In this document: positions 1 to 8,675 of the stretch, piece by piece
Layout of the letters: each line of letters opens with the position of its first letter
Position numbering within the stretch: position 1 is the stretch's first letter
Assembly: GCF_900143515.1 (NCBI RefSeq)
Contig: NZ_FSQT01000002.1
Coordinates: 1,551,501-1,615,500 of the forward strand
Direction: 5' to 3'
DNA: 64,000 nucleotides
Source: Micromonospora cremea
Lineage (GTDB): Bacteria; Actinomycetota; Actinomycetes; Mycobacteriales; Micromonosporaceae
Notes under the pieces: model-generated
Seen by the model: only the letters and a program-made list of their open reading frames with translations
What the model was told of the DNA's origin: nothing
The model's database searches: none
Made by a program: the position numbers and the translations under genes

Positions 1-37
1 TCGTACCGGTCGACGCCGCGGCGCCCTCGTCGAGGGG

Positions 38-844
38 TCAGGCGTCGACCGGAGACGGCGCGGTCAGGTGCTGGCGGGCGAACTCCAACGCGGCGCGCAG
101 GTCCGCCTCGCGCACCGCGCGGCTCTTCGCGCCCCGGGTCGCCACCTCCACCGCGACCGCACCGGTGAAGGCCCGCCCGGCCAGCGAGGAGAGCAGCTCC
201 CCGCAGGGTTGGGTGCCGCGCCCGGGCACCAGGTGCTCGTCGCGGCCCTCGCCGGTGCCGTCGCCGAGGTGCACGTGGGCCAGCCCTGCGCCCATCCGGT
301 CGGCCATCTCCAGCGGGTCGCTGTGCGAGGCCGCGCAGTGCGACAGGTCCAGGGTGTACGACGGGTACCCGGTGTCGGTGGGATCCCAGCCGGGCACGTA
401 CGGGACGAACCGCCGGCCCGCCATCCGCACCGGGTACATGTTCTCCACCGCGAAGCGGAGCCCGGTGAACCGGTCCGCCACGGCGGCGAGCCCCTCGGTG
501 AACCGGCGCGCGTAGTCGCGCTGCCAGGTGAACGGTGGGTGCACCACGACGGTCGGCGCCCCCAGCGTCTCGGCCAACTCGGCGGCCTTGCGGAGCCGCT
601 CCCACGGGTCGGGGCTCCACACCCGCTGGGTGACCAGCAGGCAGGGCGCGTGCACCGAGAGCACCGGCACGTCGTAGTGCGTGGAGAGGCCGCGCAGCGC
701 GCCCGCGTCCTGGCTGACCACGTCGGTCCAGACCATCACCTCGACGCCGTCGTAGCCGAGCGCCGCGGCCAGCTGGAACGCCGCCGCGGTCGGCTCGGGA
801 AAGACCGACGAGCTGGACAGGAGGACGGGAACGCGGGAAGTCAC
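38..844 (-). CDS. Sugar phosphate isomerase/epimerase (AP endonuclease 2-like TIM barrel)
   Basis: About 268 aa. The reading frame stays open far upstream, but similarity to the family begins at the GTG at 842-844 ([15 protein letters not shown]), so that start is chosen. Metal-ligand type motifs of the xylose-isomerase-like TIM barrel are visible: GVEVMVW near residue 27, SVHAPC near 58, VVHPPF near 97, AVENMYPV near 126, a DLSHC segment and HVHLGDG. The substrate cannot be read from sequence. By memory a comparable protein (Rv0498) lies near ppx and regX3 in M. tuberculosis, and here too it follows the ppx/gppA gene on the same strand. Family call is solid; specific activity is unknown. Confidence 0.85.
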   Translation of the reverse strand: MTSRVPVLLSSSSVFPEPTAAAFQLAAALGYDGVEVMVWTDVVSQDAGALRGLSTHYDVPVLSVHAPCLLVTQRVWSPDPWERLRKAAELAETLGAPTVVVHPPFTWQRDYARRFTEGLAAVADRFTGLRFAVENMYPVRMAGRRFVPYVPGWDPTDTGYPSYTLDLSHCAASHSDPLEMADRMGAGLAHVHLGDGTGEGRDEHLVPGRGTQPCGELLSSLAGRAFTGAVAVEVATRGAKSRAVREADLRAALEFARQHLTAPSPVDA

Positions 845-921
845 ATCAGCCAGGGTAGCCCGGCGGCGCCCACACCATCGTGACGAGCGCCGGCAAACCA
901 CCCGGAACCACCCACCCCGGT

Positions 922-1866
922 TTACACCGGTTCGAGTTGATCGAGCCGGCGGAGGATGACCCCCTCCCGCAGCGCCCAGGGGCAGATGTCCAGCGACTCC
1001 AGATCCAGACGGCGCATCACCGCCTCGGCGACCACCGCGCCGGCCAGCAGCTGGTGGGCCCGGCCCGCGCTGACCCCTTCCAGCTCCATCAGTTGGGCCG
1101 GCGGAATGTGCCGGATGAAGCCGATGACCTGCCGCAACCCGGCGCGGGTCAGACTGCGCCGCGTCCAGAGCCCGGCCCCGGACGGCGCCGCCCCGGCCAG
1201 CCGGGCCAGGGTGCGGAACGTCTTCGAGGTGCCCACCGCCCGGTCCCAGCCGACCTCGGTCATCTGGTCGATCACCTTGTCCAGCCGGCCGTTCACGTAC
1301 TCCCGCAGCTTGTCGACGGCCTCCGCGGACGGCGGTGCCGCGCTGGTCGGGTCGACCCGCAGCCGCTCCCGGGTCAGCCGGCCGGCGCCGAGTGGCAGCG
1401 AGATCGCGGCGTCCGGGTCCTCGTCGATCCCGGCGGCGACCTCCAGCGAGCCGCCCCCGATGTCCAGCACCAGCAGCCGCCCCGCCGACCAGCCGAACCA
1501 GCGCCGCACGGCCAGGAAGGTCATCCGCGCCTCGTCCGCACCGGAGAGCACCGCCAGACGTACGCCGGTCTCGTCGCGGACCCGGGCCAGCACCTCGGCC
1601 GCGTTGGTGGCGTCCCGAACCGCGGACGTGGCGAACGCGATCAGGTCGTCGGCCTCCAGCCCGGCCGCCGCCGCCTTCGCCATGCCGACCGCCTTGACCA
1701 GACCGTCCGCGCCCGCGTCGGTCAGCGCTCCGTCGGGGCCGATCTGCTCGGCCAGCCGGAGCACCACCTTCTCCGAGTGCGCCGGCCACGGGTGCGCGCC
1801 GTGGTGCGCGTCCACCACCAGCAGGTGCACCGTGTTGGATCCGACGTCGAGGACACCCAGTCGCAT
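922..1866 (-). CDS. ppx: Ppx/GppA-family exopolyphosphatase / pppGpp phosphohydrolase
   Basis: 314 aa with ATG at 1864-1866. The actin-fold phosphate-binding motifs of the family are present: [14 protein letters not shown] at residues 4-17 and [13 protein letters not shown] near 130. The short length without the C-terminal HD domain of E. coli Ppx matches actinobacterial Ppx1-type enzymes, which hydrolyse short polyphosphate or pppGpp. It is oriented with the downstream TIM-barrel gene and lies in the same neighbourhood as regX3-senX3, phoU and a polyphosphate kinase 2, consistent with phosphate/polyphosphate homeostasis. Choice between polyP and pppGpp as substrate is not decidable here. Confidence 0.9.
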   Translation of the reverse strand: MRLGVLDVGSNTVHLLVVDAHHGAHPWPAHSEKVVLRLAEQIGPDGALTDAGADGLVKAVGMAKAAAAGLEADDLIAFATSAVRDATNAAEVLARVRDETGVRLAVLSGADEARMTFLAVRRWFGWSAGRLLVLDIGGGSLEVAAGIDEDPDAAISLPLGAGRLTRERLRVDPTSAAPPSAEAVDKLREYVNGRLDKVIDQMTEVGWDRAVGTSKTFRTLARLAGAAPSGAGLWTRRSLTRAGLRQVIGFIRHIPPAQLMELEGVSAGRAHQLLAGAVVAEAVMRRLDLESLDICPWALREGVILRRLDQLEPV

Positions 1867-1940
1867 GGTGAGAACCCTAGGTGCAAGAGGTTTGCGCGGC
1901 TCGCCGGCCCGCGAAGGGGACCGCGCGTAGGCTGGGCCGG

Positions 1941-2744
1941 GTGACGATGGAGCTCCGCGTACTGGTGGACGATCCGGGTGACCCGCGCAGCCGCGAGGTG
2001 CCGCTGGACTTTCCCCGGGAGTGGATCGAGTTCGCCGACCCCGCGGACGAGACCCACCTGATCCGGGCCGACCTGACCTGGTTGCTCTCCCGCTGGACCT
2101 GCATCTTCGGCCGGGGCTGCCACGGCATCATCGCTGGCCGGTCCGCCGACGGCTGCTGCTCGCACGGGGCGTTCTTCACCGACTCGGACGACGAGAAGCG
2201 GGTCCGCACCGCCGTCAAACTGCTCACCCCGTCGACCTGGCAGCACTTCCGGCGCGGGGTCAAGAACTGGACCGACAACGACACCATCGACGGCAAGAAC
2301 CCGGCCCGCCGGACCGCCACCCAGGGCGCCGACGGGCCGTGCGTCTTCCTCAACGACGCCGACTTCCCAGGTGGGGGCGGCTGCGCCCTGCACGCCCAGG
2401 CGCTGCGCGACGGCGTGCACCCGCTGGAGTACAAGCCGGACGTCTGCTGGCAGCTGCCGATCCGACGGGACCAGGACTGGGTCAAGCGTCCGGACAACAG
2501 CAAGGTGCTGGTCTCCACCCTGTCGGAGTTCGACCGGCGGGGCTGGGGTGCCGGCGGGCACGATCTCGACTGGTGGTGCACCTCCTCGACGGACGCGCAC
2601 GTCGGCACCGAGCCGATGTACCTCTCGTACGGGCCCGAGTTGACCGCGCTGATCGGCGCGGCCGCGTACGAGCGGCTGGCCGAGCTGTGCGCGGCCCGGA
2701 CGAAGCAGGGCCTGGTCGCCCCGCACCCCGCCGACGAGGTCTGA
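1941..2744 (+). CDS. Conserved hypothetical cysteine-rich protein (possible Zn/Fe-chelating, YkgJ/DUF3109-like)
   Basis: 267 aa from GTG 1941 (an ATG two codons later is also possible). I do not recognise a named family with certainty. The central region carries spaced Cys/His: [11 protein letters not shown] and GCCSHG near residues 50-75, CVFLND and GCALHAQ near 130-150, and a later PDVCWQLP. This C..C..CC..H then C..C..C pattern resembles the iron/zinc-chelating YkgJ-type proteins (inference). It is divergent from ppx (start-to-start gap about 75 nt) and followed by a toxin-antitoxin pair. No signal peptide or membrane segment is seen, so probably cytosolic. Confidence 0.6.
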   Translation: MTMELRVLVDDPGDPRSREVPLDFPREWIEFADPADETHLIRADLTWLLSRWTCIFGRGCHGIIAGRSADGCCSHGAFFTDSDDEKRVRTAVKLLTPSTWQHFRRGVKNWTDNDTIDGKNPARRTATQGADGPCVFLNDADFPGGGGCALHAQALRDGVHPLEYKPDVCWQLPIRRDQDWVKRPDNSKVLVSTLSEFDRRGWGAGGHDLDWWCTSSTDAHVGTEPMYLSYGPELTALIGAAAYERLAELCAARTKQGLVAPHPADEV

Positions 2745-2763
2745 CCACTTCCGCTGATCTTGG

Positions 2764-2781
2764 TAGCAATCTTGCTATCAT
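2764..2781 (+). promoter_or_regulatory. Palindromic operator and -10 of the toxin-antitoxin operon
   Basis: TAGCAA (2764-2769) and TTGCTA (2772-2777) form a 6-bp-arm palindrome with a 2-bp centre in a locally AT-rich stretch. A -10-like TATCAT (2776-2781) overlaps its right arm, 6 nt before the antitoxin ATG, suggesting a leaderless transcript. RHH antitoxins usually repress their own promoter through such palindromes; binding here is inferred. Confidence 0.5.
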
Positions 2782-2787
2782 TTTCGG

Positions 2788-2988
2788 ATGGCCATGACAC
2801 TCCGGCTTGACGACGAACGCGAACGGCGACTACGTCTCGTCGCGGACGAGGAAGCGCGGTCGATGCACGCCGTCGTCGTCACAGCGATCGACGACTACCT
2901 CGCACGGCGGAACGCCAAGGAGTTCGGTGACCTCGCCGACGAGATCATCGAACGGCATGCCACGCTGCTCGCTCGCCTGGCTGAGTGA
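2788..2988 (+). CDS. Ribbon-helix-helix antitoxin (CopG/Arc type)
   Basis: 66 aa. The N-terminus MAMTLRLDDERERRLRLVA is a beta strand followed by a helix typical of ribbon-helix-helix DNA-binding antitoxins, and the acidic C-terminal third (EFGDLADEIIERHATLL) would be the toxin-neutralising segment. ATG 2788 is used; ATG 2794 is an alternative. The stop overlaps the start of the Doc-like toxin, so the two are translationally coupled. It should bind the promoter palindrome just upstream and neutralise the downstream toxin. Assignment rests on pattern and context. Confidence 0.8.
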   Translation: MAMTLRLDDERERRLRLVADEEARSMHAVVVTAIDDYLARRNAKEFGDLADEIIERHATLLARLAE

Positions 2989-3371
2989 TGGCGGAGGTCC
3001 GTTACCCGACGCTCGCCGACGTGGCCGGCATCGCCCGTAAGCTCAGCGTCGGGATCAGGGACGCCGGCCTCGTGGAGTCGGCCGTGGCCCGACCGCAGAC
3101 GAGTGTGTTCGGCGAGGACGCGTACCCCGACCTGTGGACGAAGGCGGCAGCACTGCTGCACTCACTGGTCAGCAACCATGCATTCGTGGACGGCAACAAG
3201 CGGATCGGCTGGATCGTGACGGTCGCCTTCCTGCTCCAGAACCGAGCCGTCACCGTGGACCAGCTTGACGAGACCGACCAGGACACGGCCTACGACCTGG
3301 TGATCAGCGTGGCGGAGAGCCGGTTGACGGAGGTCGCCGAGATCAGCGTCGCGTTGCGCAAGCTGTTCTGA
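2988..3371 (+). CDS. doc: Fic/Doc-family toxin (death on curing)
   Basis: 127 aa, the normal size for Doc. The catalytic Fic motif of the Doc subfamily is intact: HAFVDGNKRIGW near residues 65-76 (HxFx[D/E]GNKR). P1 Doc phosphorylates EF-Tu and blocks translation; the same reaction is expected by homology. ATG 2988 overlaps the antitoxin stop as TGATG; a GTG at 2985 gives one extra codon. Doc is usually paired with Phd, whereas here the partner looks like an RHH protein. Followed by a strong bidirectional terminator. Confidence 0.88.
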   Translation: MAEVRYPTLADVAGIARKLSVGIRDAGLVESAVARPQTSVFGEDAYPDLWTKAAALLHSLVSNHAFVDGNKRIGWIVTVAFLLQNRAVTVDQLDETDQDTAYDLVISVAESRLTEVAEISVALRKLF

Positions 3372-3417
3372 TTCGGTCTGCCGGCCGGCTGTCGTCCGCT
3401 GGCCGAGCGTCGACATG

Positions 3418-3452
3418 CCGAAGGGGCCCACGCCGAGCCCGGGCCCCTTCGG
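3418..3452. terminator. Bidirectional terminator between doc and regX3
   Basis: Perfect 12-nt arms CCGAAGGGGCCC (3418-3429) and GGGCCCCTTCGG (3441-3452) with an 11-nt loop, placed between two convergent genes. There is no clear U tract, which is common in high-GC actinomycetes. Confidence 0.75.
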
Positions 3453-3460
3453 TACGCCGA

Positions 3461-4162
3461 TCACGGCTCGAACTTGTAGCCCAGACCCCGGACGGTGACG
3501 ATGAAACGCGGCGCGGACGGCTCCGGCTCGATCTTGGAGCGCAGCCGCTTGACGTGCACGTCCAGCGTCTTGGTGTCACCGACGTAGTCGGCGCCCCAGA
3601 CCCGGTCGATCAGCTGACCCCGGGTGAGCACCCGGCCGGCGTTGCGGAGCAGCAGCTCCAGCAGCTCGAACTCCTTGAGCGGCAGCTGTACGGCACCACC
3701 GTCGACGGTCACCACGTGCCGCTCGATGTCCATCCGCACCGGGCCGGCGGCCAGGGTCGGGGCACCCGAGTCGGCCACCTCCGGGCTCTGCCGGCGCAGC
3801 ACCGCCCGGATCCGGGCCACCAGCTCGCGGGGCGAGTACGGCTTGGTGACGTAGTCGTCGGCGCCGATCTCCAGGCCGACCACCTTGTCGATCTCGCTGT
3901 CGCGGGCGGTGACCATGATGATCGGAACGGCCGACCGCTGCCGGAGCTGCCGGCAGACCTCGGTCCCCGACATCTCGGGCAGCATCAGGTCGAGCAGCAC
4001 GATGTCAGCGCCGGTTCGGTCGAACTCGGTGAGGGCGTCGGTGCCGGTCGCGGCGACCGAAACCTCAAAGCCCTCCTTACGGAGCATGTACGACAGGGCG
4101 TCGGAGAACGACTCCTCGTCCTCGACCACCAGAACGCGGCTCAACGGGGATTTCCTTTCCAT
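3461..4162 (-). CDS. regX3: Phosphate-responsive response regulator RegX3/PhoP (OmpR family)
   Basis: 233 aa. Receiver domain at residues 9-120 with the acidic pocket VVEDEE, the phospho-acceptor Asp in DIVLLDLMLPEMSG, a switch TARDS and lysine in VTKPYSPREL. The OmpR-type winged helix occupies about 135-231 and ends ...IVTVRGLGYKFEP. It lies 5 nt downstream of the cognate kinase gene and divergent from phoU, the arrangement of senX3-regX3 (mycobacteria) and phoRP/phoU (Streptomyces). It is expected to bind the 11-bp GTTCACC repeats seen at 5502-5556, 52338-52414 and 60563-60595. Confidence 0.95.
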   Translation of the reverse strand: MERKSPLSRVLVVEDEESFSDALSYMLRKEGFEVSVAATGTDALTEFDRTGADIVLLDLMLPEMSGTEVCRQLRQRSAVPIIMVTARDSEIDKVVGLEIGADDYVTKPYSPRELVARIRAVLRRQSPEVADSGAPTLAAGPVRMDIERHVVTVDGGAVQLPLKEFELLELLLRNAGRVLTRGQLIDRVWGADYVGDTKTLDVHVKRLRSKIEPEPSAPRFIVTVRGLGYKFEP

Positions 4163-4167
4163 TGCTG

Positions 4168-5451
4168 TCAGACCTGCCGTAGCTCGGCCGGACCGGCCTC
4201 GATCCCAGCCGGCGGCAGTGTCGCCAGCAGGTCGTCCGGTGGACGGGCGGGCAGCCGGAGGGTGAACGTCGATCCACCACCAAGAGTGCTCGACACCTCC
4301 ACCCGTCCGCCATGGTTGCTCGCGATGTGTTTGACGATGGCGAGGCCGAGCCCGGTGCCGCCGGTGGCACGCGAACGGGCCTGGTCGGCCCGGTAGAACC
4401 GCTCGAAGATCCGGTCCACGTCCGTCGGCGCGATGCCGATGCCCTGGTCGGCGACGGCGATCTCGATGTGCTCTTCGTCGCCGTGGATGGTGACCCGGAC
4501 CGTGGTGTCCGCACCCGAGTAGTTGATGGCGTTCTCCACCAGGTTCGCCACCGCGGTGGCGAGTTGGGTGTCGCTGCCGTACGCGGTGAGGCCGCGCTCC
4601 CCGGTCACCGACACCTCGACGCCCCGGGCGGAGGCCGTGGTGCGGGTCCGGTCGACCACCTCGGCGATCACCCAGTCCAGCGCGACCGGTTCCGCTGGCG
4701 GCTGCGGCTCGGCGCCCTGCAACCGGGTCAGCTCCAGCAACTCCTGCACGAGCCGACCCAGCCGGGTCGACTCGTGCTGGATTCGTTCGGCGAACCGGCG
4801 GGCGGCGACCAGGTCCTCGGAGAGGTCGGGTGCCGCGGCCTCGGCCGGCTCGGTGGCGTCGAGCAACGCCTCGGCGAGCAGCTGAAGCGCCCCGATCGGT
4901 GTCTTGAGCTCGTGGCTCACGTTGGCCACGAAGTCACGTCGCACCCGGGTCAGGCGGTGCGACTCGGTCACGTCGACCGCCTCCACGGCGATGAAGCCGT
5001 TGCCGAGGCCCATCGCCCGCAGGTGCACGCCGAGCGGGTTCTCCCCCGCGCTGTCGCGACCCCGGGGCAGGTCCAGCTCGATCTCGCGCCGCACCCCGGT
5101 GCGCCGCACCTGGCCGGCGAGGGTACGGATCAGCGGGTGCGCGGCGATCGAGCCCTGGGTGCTGCCGGTGCGCAGCAGACCCATCGCGCGGGCGGCCGGG
5201 TTGATCAGCACGGGCACGTCGTCGTTGTCCAGCACCACGACACCGGCCCGGAGCGAGTCGATCGTCCGGCGGCCGAGCCCGGCCTGCTGCTCGTCGGCTA
5301 TCGCGGGCCTCCCCCTGCTCCAGCGGGAGCCTGCGCTCCCCGTCGATGTGGAGAGGCCCTCTCGCGCCGGCCGGAACCGGGACAGCAGGAAACCGGCGGC
5401 CAACCCGGCCACCAACGCCACGGCCACCACGACCGCCACCGCCCACTCCAC
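4168..5451 (-). CDS. senX3: Sensor histidine kinase SenX3/PhoR
   Basis: 427 aa from GTG 5449-5451. One N-terminal membrane segment (residues 2-24, rich in V/A/L), a PAS-like region around 55-160, HisKA with the phospho-accepting His in VANVSHELKTPIGAL near 183, then HATPase_c with N-box VENAINYSG, G1 box ADQGIGI, GTGLGLAIVKH and a final GGGSTFTL. The nearly absent extracellular loop fits kinases that sense phosphate through the Pst-PhoU complex rather than by binding phosphate themselves (known for the family). Co-transcribed with regX3. Confidence 0.95.
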   Translation of the reverse strand: MEWAVAVVVAVALVAGLAAGFLLSRFRPAREGLSTSTGSAGSRWSRGRPAIADEQQAGLGRRTIDSLRAGVVVLDNDDVPVLINPAARAMGLLRTGSTQGSIAAHPLIRTLAGQVRRTGVRREIELDLPRGRDSAGENPLGVHLRAMGLGNGFIAVEAVDVTESHRLTRVRRDFVANVSHELKTPIGALQLLAEALLDATEPAEAAAPDLSEDLVAARRFAERIQHESTRLGRLVQELLELTRLQGAEPQPPAEPVALDWVIAEVVDRTRTTASARGVEVSVTGERGLTAYGSDTQLATAVANLVENAINYSGADTTVRVTIHGDEEHIEIAVADQGIGIAPTDVDRIFERFYRADQARSRATGGTGLGLAIVKHIASNHGGRVEVSSTLGGGSTFTLRLPARPPDDLLATLPPAGIEAGPAELRQV

Positions 5452-5501
5452 CCGGCGATCGTAGGGTCATTGTTAACCTGGCTACCACACAGACCGGGAC
5501 G

Positions 5502-5562
5502 AATCACCCTCACTTTCGCAGATGTTCACCCCCGCGTCTGGCGTCGTTCACCGGGGTTCATC
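5502..5562. promoter_or_regulatory. PHO-box-like repeat array between senX3 and phoU
   Basis: Heptamers of the GTTCACC type recur in 11-bp phase: AATCACC at 5502, GTTCACC at 5524 and GTTCACC at 5546, each 22 bp apart, with a further GTTCATC at 5556. The array sits between two divergent phosphate-signalling genes. In Streptomyces the phoRP-phoU intergenic region carries the same kind of 11-nt direct repeats bound by PhoP, so autoregulation is inferred. Confidence 0.7.
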
Positions 5563-5654
5563 AAGGGTCCGCCCGCGCCACCTACCGTTGGCGGCGCACC
5601 TGCTCAACCCCTGCGCCGGCACCCGTCGGCGGCGACCGACCACAGGACGTGATG

Positions 5655-6308
5655 ATGCGCGACGAGTTCCGGGCCGACCTCCAGATCGTCAGCCAACTGC
5701 TGGTGGACATGGCGGAGGGCGTCCGCGCCGCCATGCGCCAGGCCACCCGGGCCCTGCTCACCGCCGACCGGCAGGCCGCCGAGACGGTCATCGAGCGGGA
5801 CGCCGAGATCGACGACCTCTACCGGCACGTGGAGGAGCGGGTGTGTGACCTGCTCGCCCGGCAGGCGCCGGTCGCCTCCGACCTGCGGGCCATGATCACC
5901 GCACTGCACGTGGCCGCCGACCTGGAGCGGATGGGCGACCTCGCCGACCACGTGGCGAAGACCGCGCTGCGCCGGCACCCCTCGCCGGCCGTACCGGCTG
6001 AGCTGCGGGCGATCTTCACCGAGATGGCGGACATCGCCGACCGGATGGCGGTGAAGATCGGCTCGGTGCTGGCGAAGCCCGACGCCGACCTCGCCGGCGA
6101 GCTGGACCGCGACGACGACGCGATGGACGAGCTGCACAAGAACCTGTTCGCGGTGCTGCTCGGCGACGACTGGCCGTACGGGGTGGAGACCGCGATCGAC
6201 GCCACCCTGCTGGGCCGCTTCTACGAACGCTTCGCCGACCACGCGGTCAACGCCGGTGAGCACGTGGTCTACCTGATCACCGGGGAGACCTCCCCCACCA
6301 GCAGCTGA
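5655..6308 (+). CDS. phoU: Phosphate signalling protein PhoU
   Basis: 217 aa starting MRDEFRADLQIV. ATG 5655 is preferred to ATG 5652 because AGGA at 5644-5647 gives a 7-nt spacer. The sequence shows two PhoU-type three-helix bundles, with the conserved ERDAEIDDLYRHVEE and AADLERMGDLADHVAK motifs in the first half and DRDDDAMDELHKNLF then ERFADHAVNAGEHVVYLITG in the second. PhoU couples PstB and the SenX3/PhoR kinase to signal phosphate sufficiency. Its length is normal. It is divergently placed from senX3 and ends just before a strong palindrome. Confidence 0.95.
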   Translation: MRDEFRADLQIVSQLLVDMAEGVRAAMRQATRALLTADRQAAETVIERDAEIDDLYRHVEERVCDLLARQAPVASDLRAMITALHVAADLERMGDLADHVAKTALRRHPSPAVPAELRAIFTEMADIADRMAVKIGSVLAKPDADLAGELDRDDDAMDELHKNLFAVLLGDDWPYGVETAIDATLLGRFYERFADHAVNAGEHVVYLITGETSPTSS

Positions 6309-6314
6309 CCTGCA

Positions 6315-6361
6315 AGGAAGGGCCCCTTGTTGTCGCAGAGCGACAACAAGGGGCCCTTCCT
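6315..6361. terminator. 21-bp-arm palindromic terminator element after phoU
   Basis: Perfect 21-nt inverted repeat, arms 6315-6335 and 6341-6361, with a 5-nt loop (CAGAG). It contains the core AAGGGCCCCTTGTTG. It separates phoU from the convergent gpm gene. A near-identical element follows the Gfo/Idh gene at 58731-58777, so this looks like a dispersed palindrome family used as a terminator. Confidence 0.85.
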
Positions 6362-6366
6362 AACGT

Positions 6367-7134
6367 CTAGCGGCCCTGGTTGGCCACGGCGGCGGCCGCC
6401 GCCTTGGCGGCGGTCGGGTCGAGGTAGGTGCCGCCCAGGGTGAGCGGGCGCAGTTGCGGGTCGAGGTCGTAGCGCAGCGGGATGCCGGTCGGGATGTTCA
6501 GCTTGGCGATCGCCTCGTCGGAGATCTGGTCGAGGTGCTTGACCAGGGCCCGCAGCGAGTTGCCGTGCGCGGCCACCAGCACCGTCCGCCCAGCCAGGAT
6601 GTCCGGCACGATCGAGTCGTACCAGTAGGGCAGCATCCGCTCGACGACGTCCTTGAGGCACTCGGTACGCGGCATCAGCTCGGTCGGCAGCAGCGCGTAC
6701 CGCGGATCGCCCACCTGCGACCACTCGTCGTCGTCGGCGATCGGCGGCGGCGGGGTGTCGTACGACCGGCGCCAGAGCATGAACTGCTCCTCGCCGTACT
6801 CGTCCAGGGTCTGCTTCTTGTTCTTGCCCTGCAGGGCGCCGTAGTGCCGCTCGTTGAGCCGCCACGACCGACGCACCGCGATCCAGTGCCGGTCGGCGGC
6901 GTTGAGCGCCAGCTCGGCCGTGCGGATCGCCCGGCGCATCACGCTGGTGTGCACGACGTCCGGCAGGAGGCTGTGCTCGCGCATCAGCTCGCCGCCGCGC
7001 CGCGCCTCACCCTCGCCCTTCTCGGTCAGGTCGACGTCCACCCAGCCGGTGAAGAGGTTCTTGGCGTTCCAGTCGCTCTCGCCGTGCCGCAGCAGGACCA
7101 GCGTCCCGACGGTGGGCCCCTCGCTCGCAGTCAT
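6367..7134 (-). CDS. gpmA: 2,3-bisphosphoglycerate-dependent phosphoglycerate mutase
   Basis: 255 aa. Glycolysis/gluconeogenesis step interconverting 3- and 2-phosphoglycerate. The phosphohistidine motif [10 protein letters not shown] is near residue 15, followed by [29 protein letters not shown] and the second catalytic histidine in [16 protein letters not shown] near 180. ATG 7134 is chosen because AGGAT lies 8-12 nt upstream; an ATG three codons earlier has no spacing for a ribosome site. The C-terminal Ala-rich tail ([17 protein letters not shown]) is typical of actinobacterial copies. Linkage to senX3-regX3 matches gpm1 of mycobacteria. Confidence 0.95.
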   Translation of the reverse strand: MTASEGPTVGTLVLLRHGESDWNAKNLFTGWVDVDLTEKGEGEARRGGELMREHSLLPDVVHTSVMRRAIRTAELALNAADRHWIAVRRSWRLNERHYGALQGKNKKQTLDEYGEEQFMLWRRSYDTPPPPIADDDEWSQVGDPRYALLPTELMPRTECLKDVVERMLPYWYDSIVPDILAGRTVLVAAHGNSLRALVKHLDQISDEAIAKLNIPTGIPLRYDLDPQLRPLTLGGTYLDPTAAKAAAAAVANQGR

Positions 7135-7286
7135 GCGGATCATCCTGCCTCAACCGCTGCCGGGACACGCAGGCACCCGTCGTGACGACCACCACGTGAA
7201 AAAGCTGGTGACCAGCGACTCTGCACCCGACTAGGTTGTAAGGCGCTGAAGTCACATCGGTCATTACTTGCAAGCGGGGGCGCCAC

Positions 7287-8573
7287 ATGCGGACGATGCG
7301 GAGCTGGTTCCGGGACACCACCGGCGGCCTGCCAACCACTTTCTGGTACCTGTGGACCGGCACGCTGATCAATCGGCTCGGCTCGTTCGTCCTCGTCTTC
7401 CTCGCCATCTACCTGACCCAGGAGCGCGGCTTCTCCGCCTCCCAGGCCGGTCTGGTGCTCGGGCTGTGGGGTGTCGGCGGCGCGGTCGGCACCACCGCCG
7501 GCGGCACCCTGGCCGACCGGTGGGGCCGGCGACCCACGTTGCTCACCGCGCACGTGGGCGCGGCCACCATGATGCTCGCCCTCGGGCTGGCCAAGGACCT
7601 CTGGGCCGTGGCGCTGGGTGCTCTGCTGCTCGGCATGTTCGCCGAGGCGGCTCGGCCCGCGTTCGGGGCCATGATGATCGACGTGGTGCCGGCGAAGGAC
7701 CGGTTGCGCGCCTTCTCGCTCAACTACTGGGCGATCAACCTGGGCTTCGCCTGCGCCGCCGTCCTCGCCGGCCTCGCCGCGCAGGCCGACTACCTGCTGC
7801 TGTTCGTGGTCGACGCGGCCACCATGCTGATCACCGCGCTGATCATCTTCACCCGGGTGCCGGAGACCCGGCAGAGCGGCCGCGCGGCCGCCGCGGCGAA
7901 GGCCCCGCGCGGCGCCCTGCGGACGATCCTCAGCGACCGGGTCTACCTCGGCTTCGTGGCACTGAACCTGCTGGCCGCCCTGGTGTTCCTCCAGCACATC
8001 TCGATGCTGCCGATCGCCATGAGCGACGACGGCCTCAGCCCCGCCACCTACGGCTCGGTGATCGCGCTCAACGGCGTCCTGATCGTGATCGGCCAGCTCT
8101 TCGTGCCCCGGCTAATCCGGGGCCGGAGCCGCTCGCACGTGCTCGCTCTGGCCGCCGTGGTGATGGGCGCCGGGTTCGGACTCACCGCGTTCGCCGGCAC
8201 CGTCTGGCTCTACGGGCTGACCGTGTTGATCTGGACGGTCGGCGAGATGCTGAACTCACCGTCCAACTCCACGCTGATCGCCGAACTCTCCCCAGCCGAG
8301 CTGCGCGGGCGCTACCAGGGCGTGTTCTCCCTGTCGTGGCAGATCGCCGGTGCCTGTGCGCCGATCCTCGGCGGCCTGGTGCGCGAGCACGCCGGCAACG
8401 CCACGCTCTGGCTCGCCTGTGCCGGGATCGGCATCGTGACCGCGGTGGCACACCTGGTGTCCGGCCCGGCCCGGGAGCGGCGCGCCACCGCCCTGCGCCG
8501 CACCGGCGAGGCGCTGGCGCCGGTCAGCGCCACCCCGCCGCCAGCGGCGCAGCCCGAGCCGGCGGCCGCCTGA
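7287..8573 (+). CDS. MFS transporter (paralogue 1)
   Basis: 428 aa with about 12 predicted hydrophobic helices. The loop 2-3 MFS signature GGTLADRWGRRPTLL is at residues 72-86. It belongs to the drug:H+ antiporter-like branch; the substrate is unknown. It is followed after about 100 nt by a second gene with the same N-terminal pattern (TTGGLPTTFWYLWTG here, TAGGLPATFWYLWAG there), so the pair is a tandem duplication. The gene is divergent from gpm with a 150-nt gap that includes a TATA-poor promoter region. ATG 7287 is used. Confidence 0.88.
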   Translation: MRTMRSWFRDTTGGLPTTFWYLWTGTLINRLGSFVLVFLAIYLTQERGFSASQAGLVLGLWGVGGAVGTTAGGTLADRWGRRPTLLTAHVGAATMMLALGLAKDLWAVALGALLLGMFAEAARPAFGAMMIDVVPAKDRLRAFSLNYWAINLGFACAAVLAGLAAQADYLLLFVVDAATMLITALIIFTRVPETRQSGRAAAAAKAPRGALRTILSDRVYLGFVALNLLAALVFLQHISMLPIAMSDDGLSPATYGSVIALNGVLIVIGQLFVPRLIRGRSRSHVLALAAVVMGAGFGLTAFAGTVWLYGLTVLIWTVGEMLNSPSNSTLIAELSPAELRGRYQGVFSLSWQIAGACAPILGGLVREHAGNATLWLACAGIGIVTAVAHLVSGPARERRATALRRTGEALAPVSATPPPAAQPEPAAA

Positions 8574-8638
8574 CCGTGGCCTGATTGCCGCGCCGCCGGG
8601 TCCATGATCAGGTAATCGAGTGGCGGGACCCGTGCCGA

Positions 8639-8670
8639 TTTCCTACCGTTCACGGGAAACAGTTAGGAAA
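8639..8670. promoter_or_regulatory. Inverted repeat upstream of the second MFS gene
   Basis: TTTCCTA (8639-8645) and TAGGAAA (8664-8670) are perfect 7-bp arms with an 18-bp spacer that itself contains CGTT...AAC. The repeat ends 5 nt before GTG 8676, so it could be an operator. No adjacent regulator gene explains it. Confidence 0.35.
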
Positions 8671-8675
8671 CCGAA

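Noticed and set aside
38..1789. Very long minus-strand reading frame joining the TIM-barrel gene and an upstream arginine-rich stretch
   Set aside because: The upstream part lies opposite and across the ppx gene in another frame; family similarity starts only at GTG 842-844.
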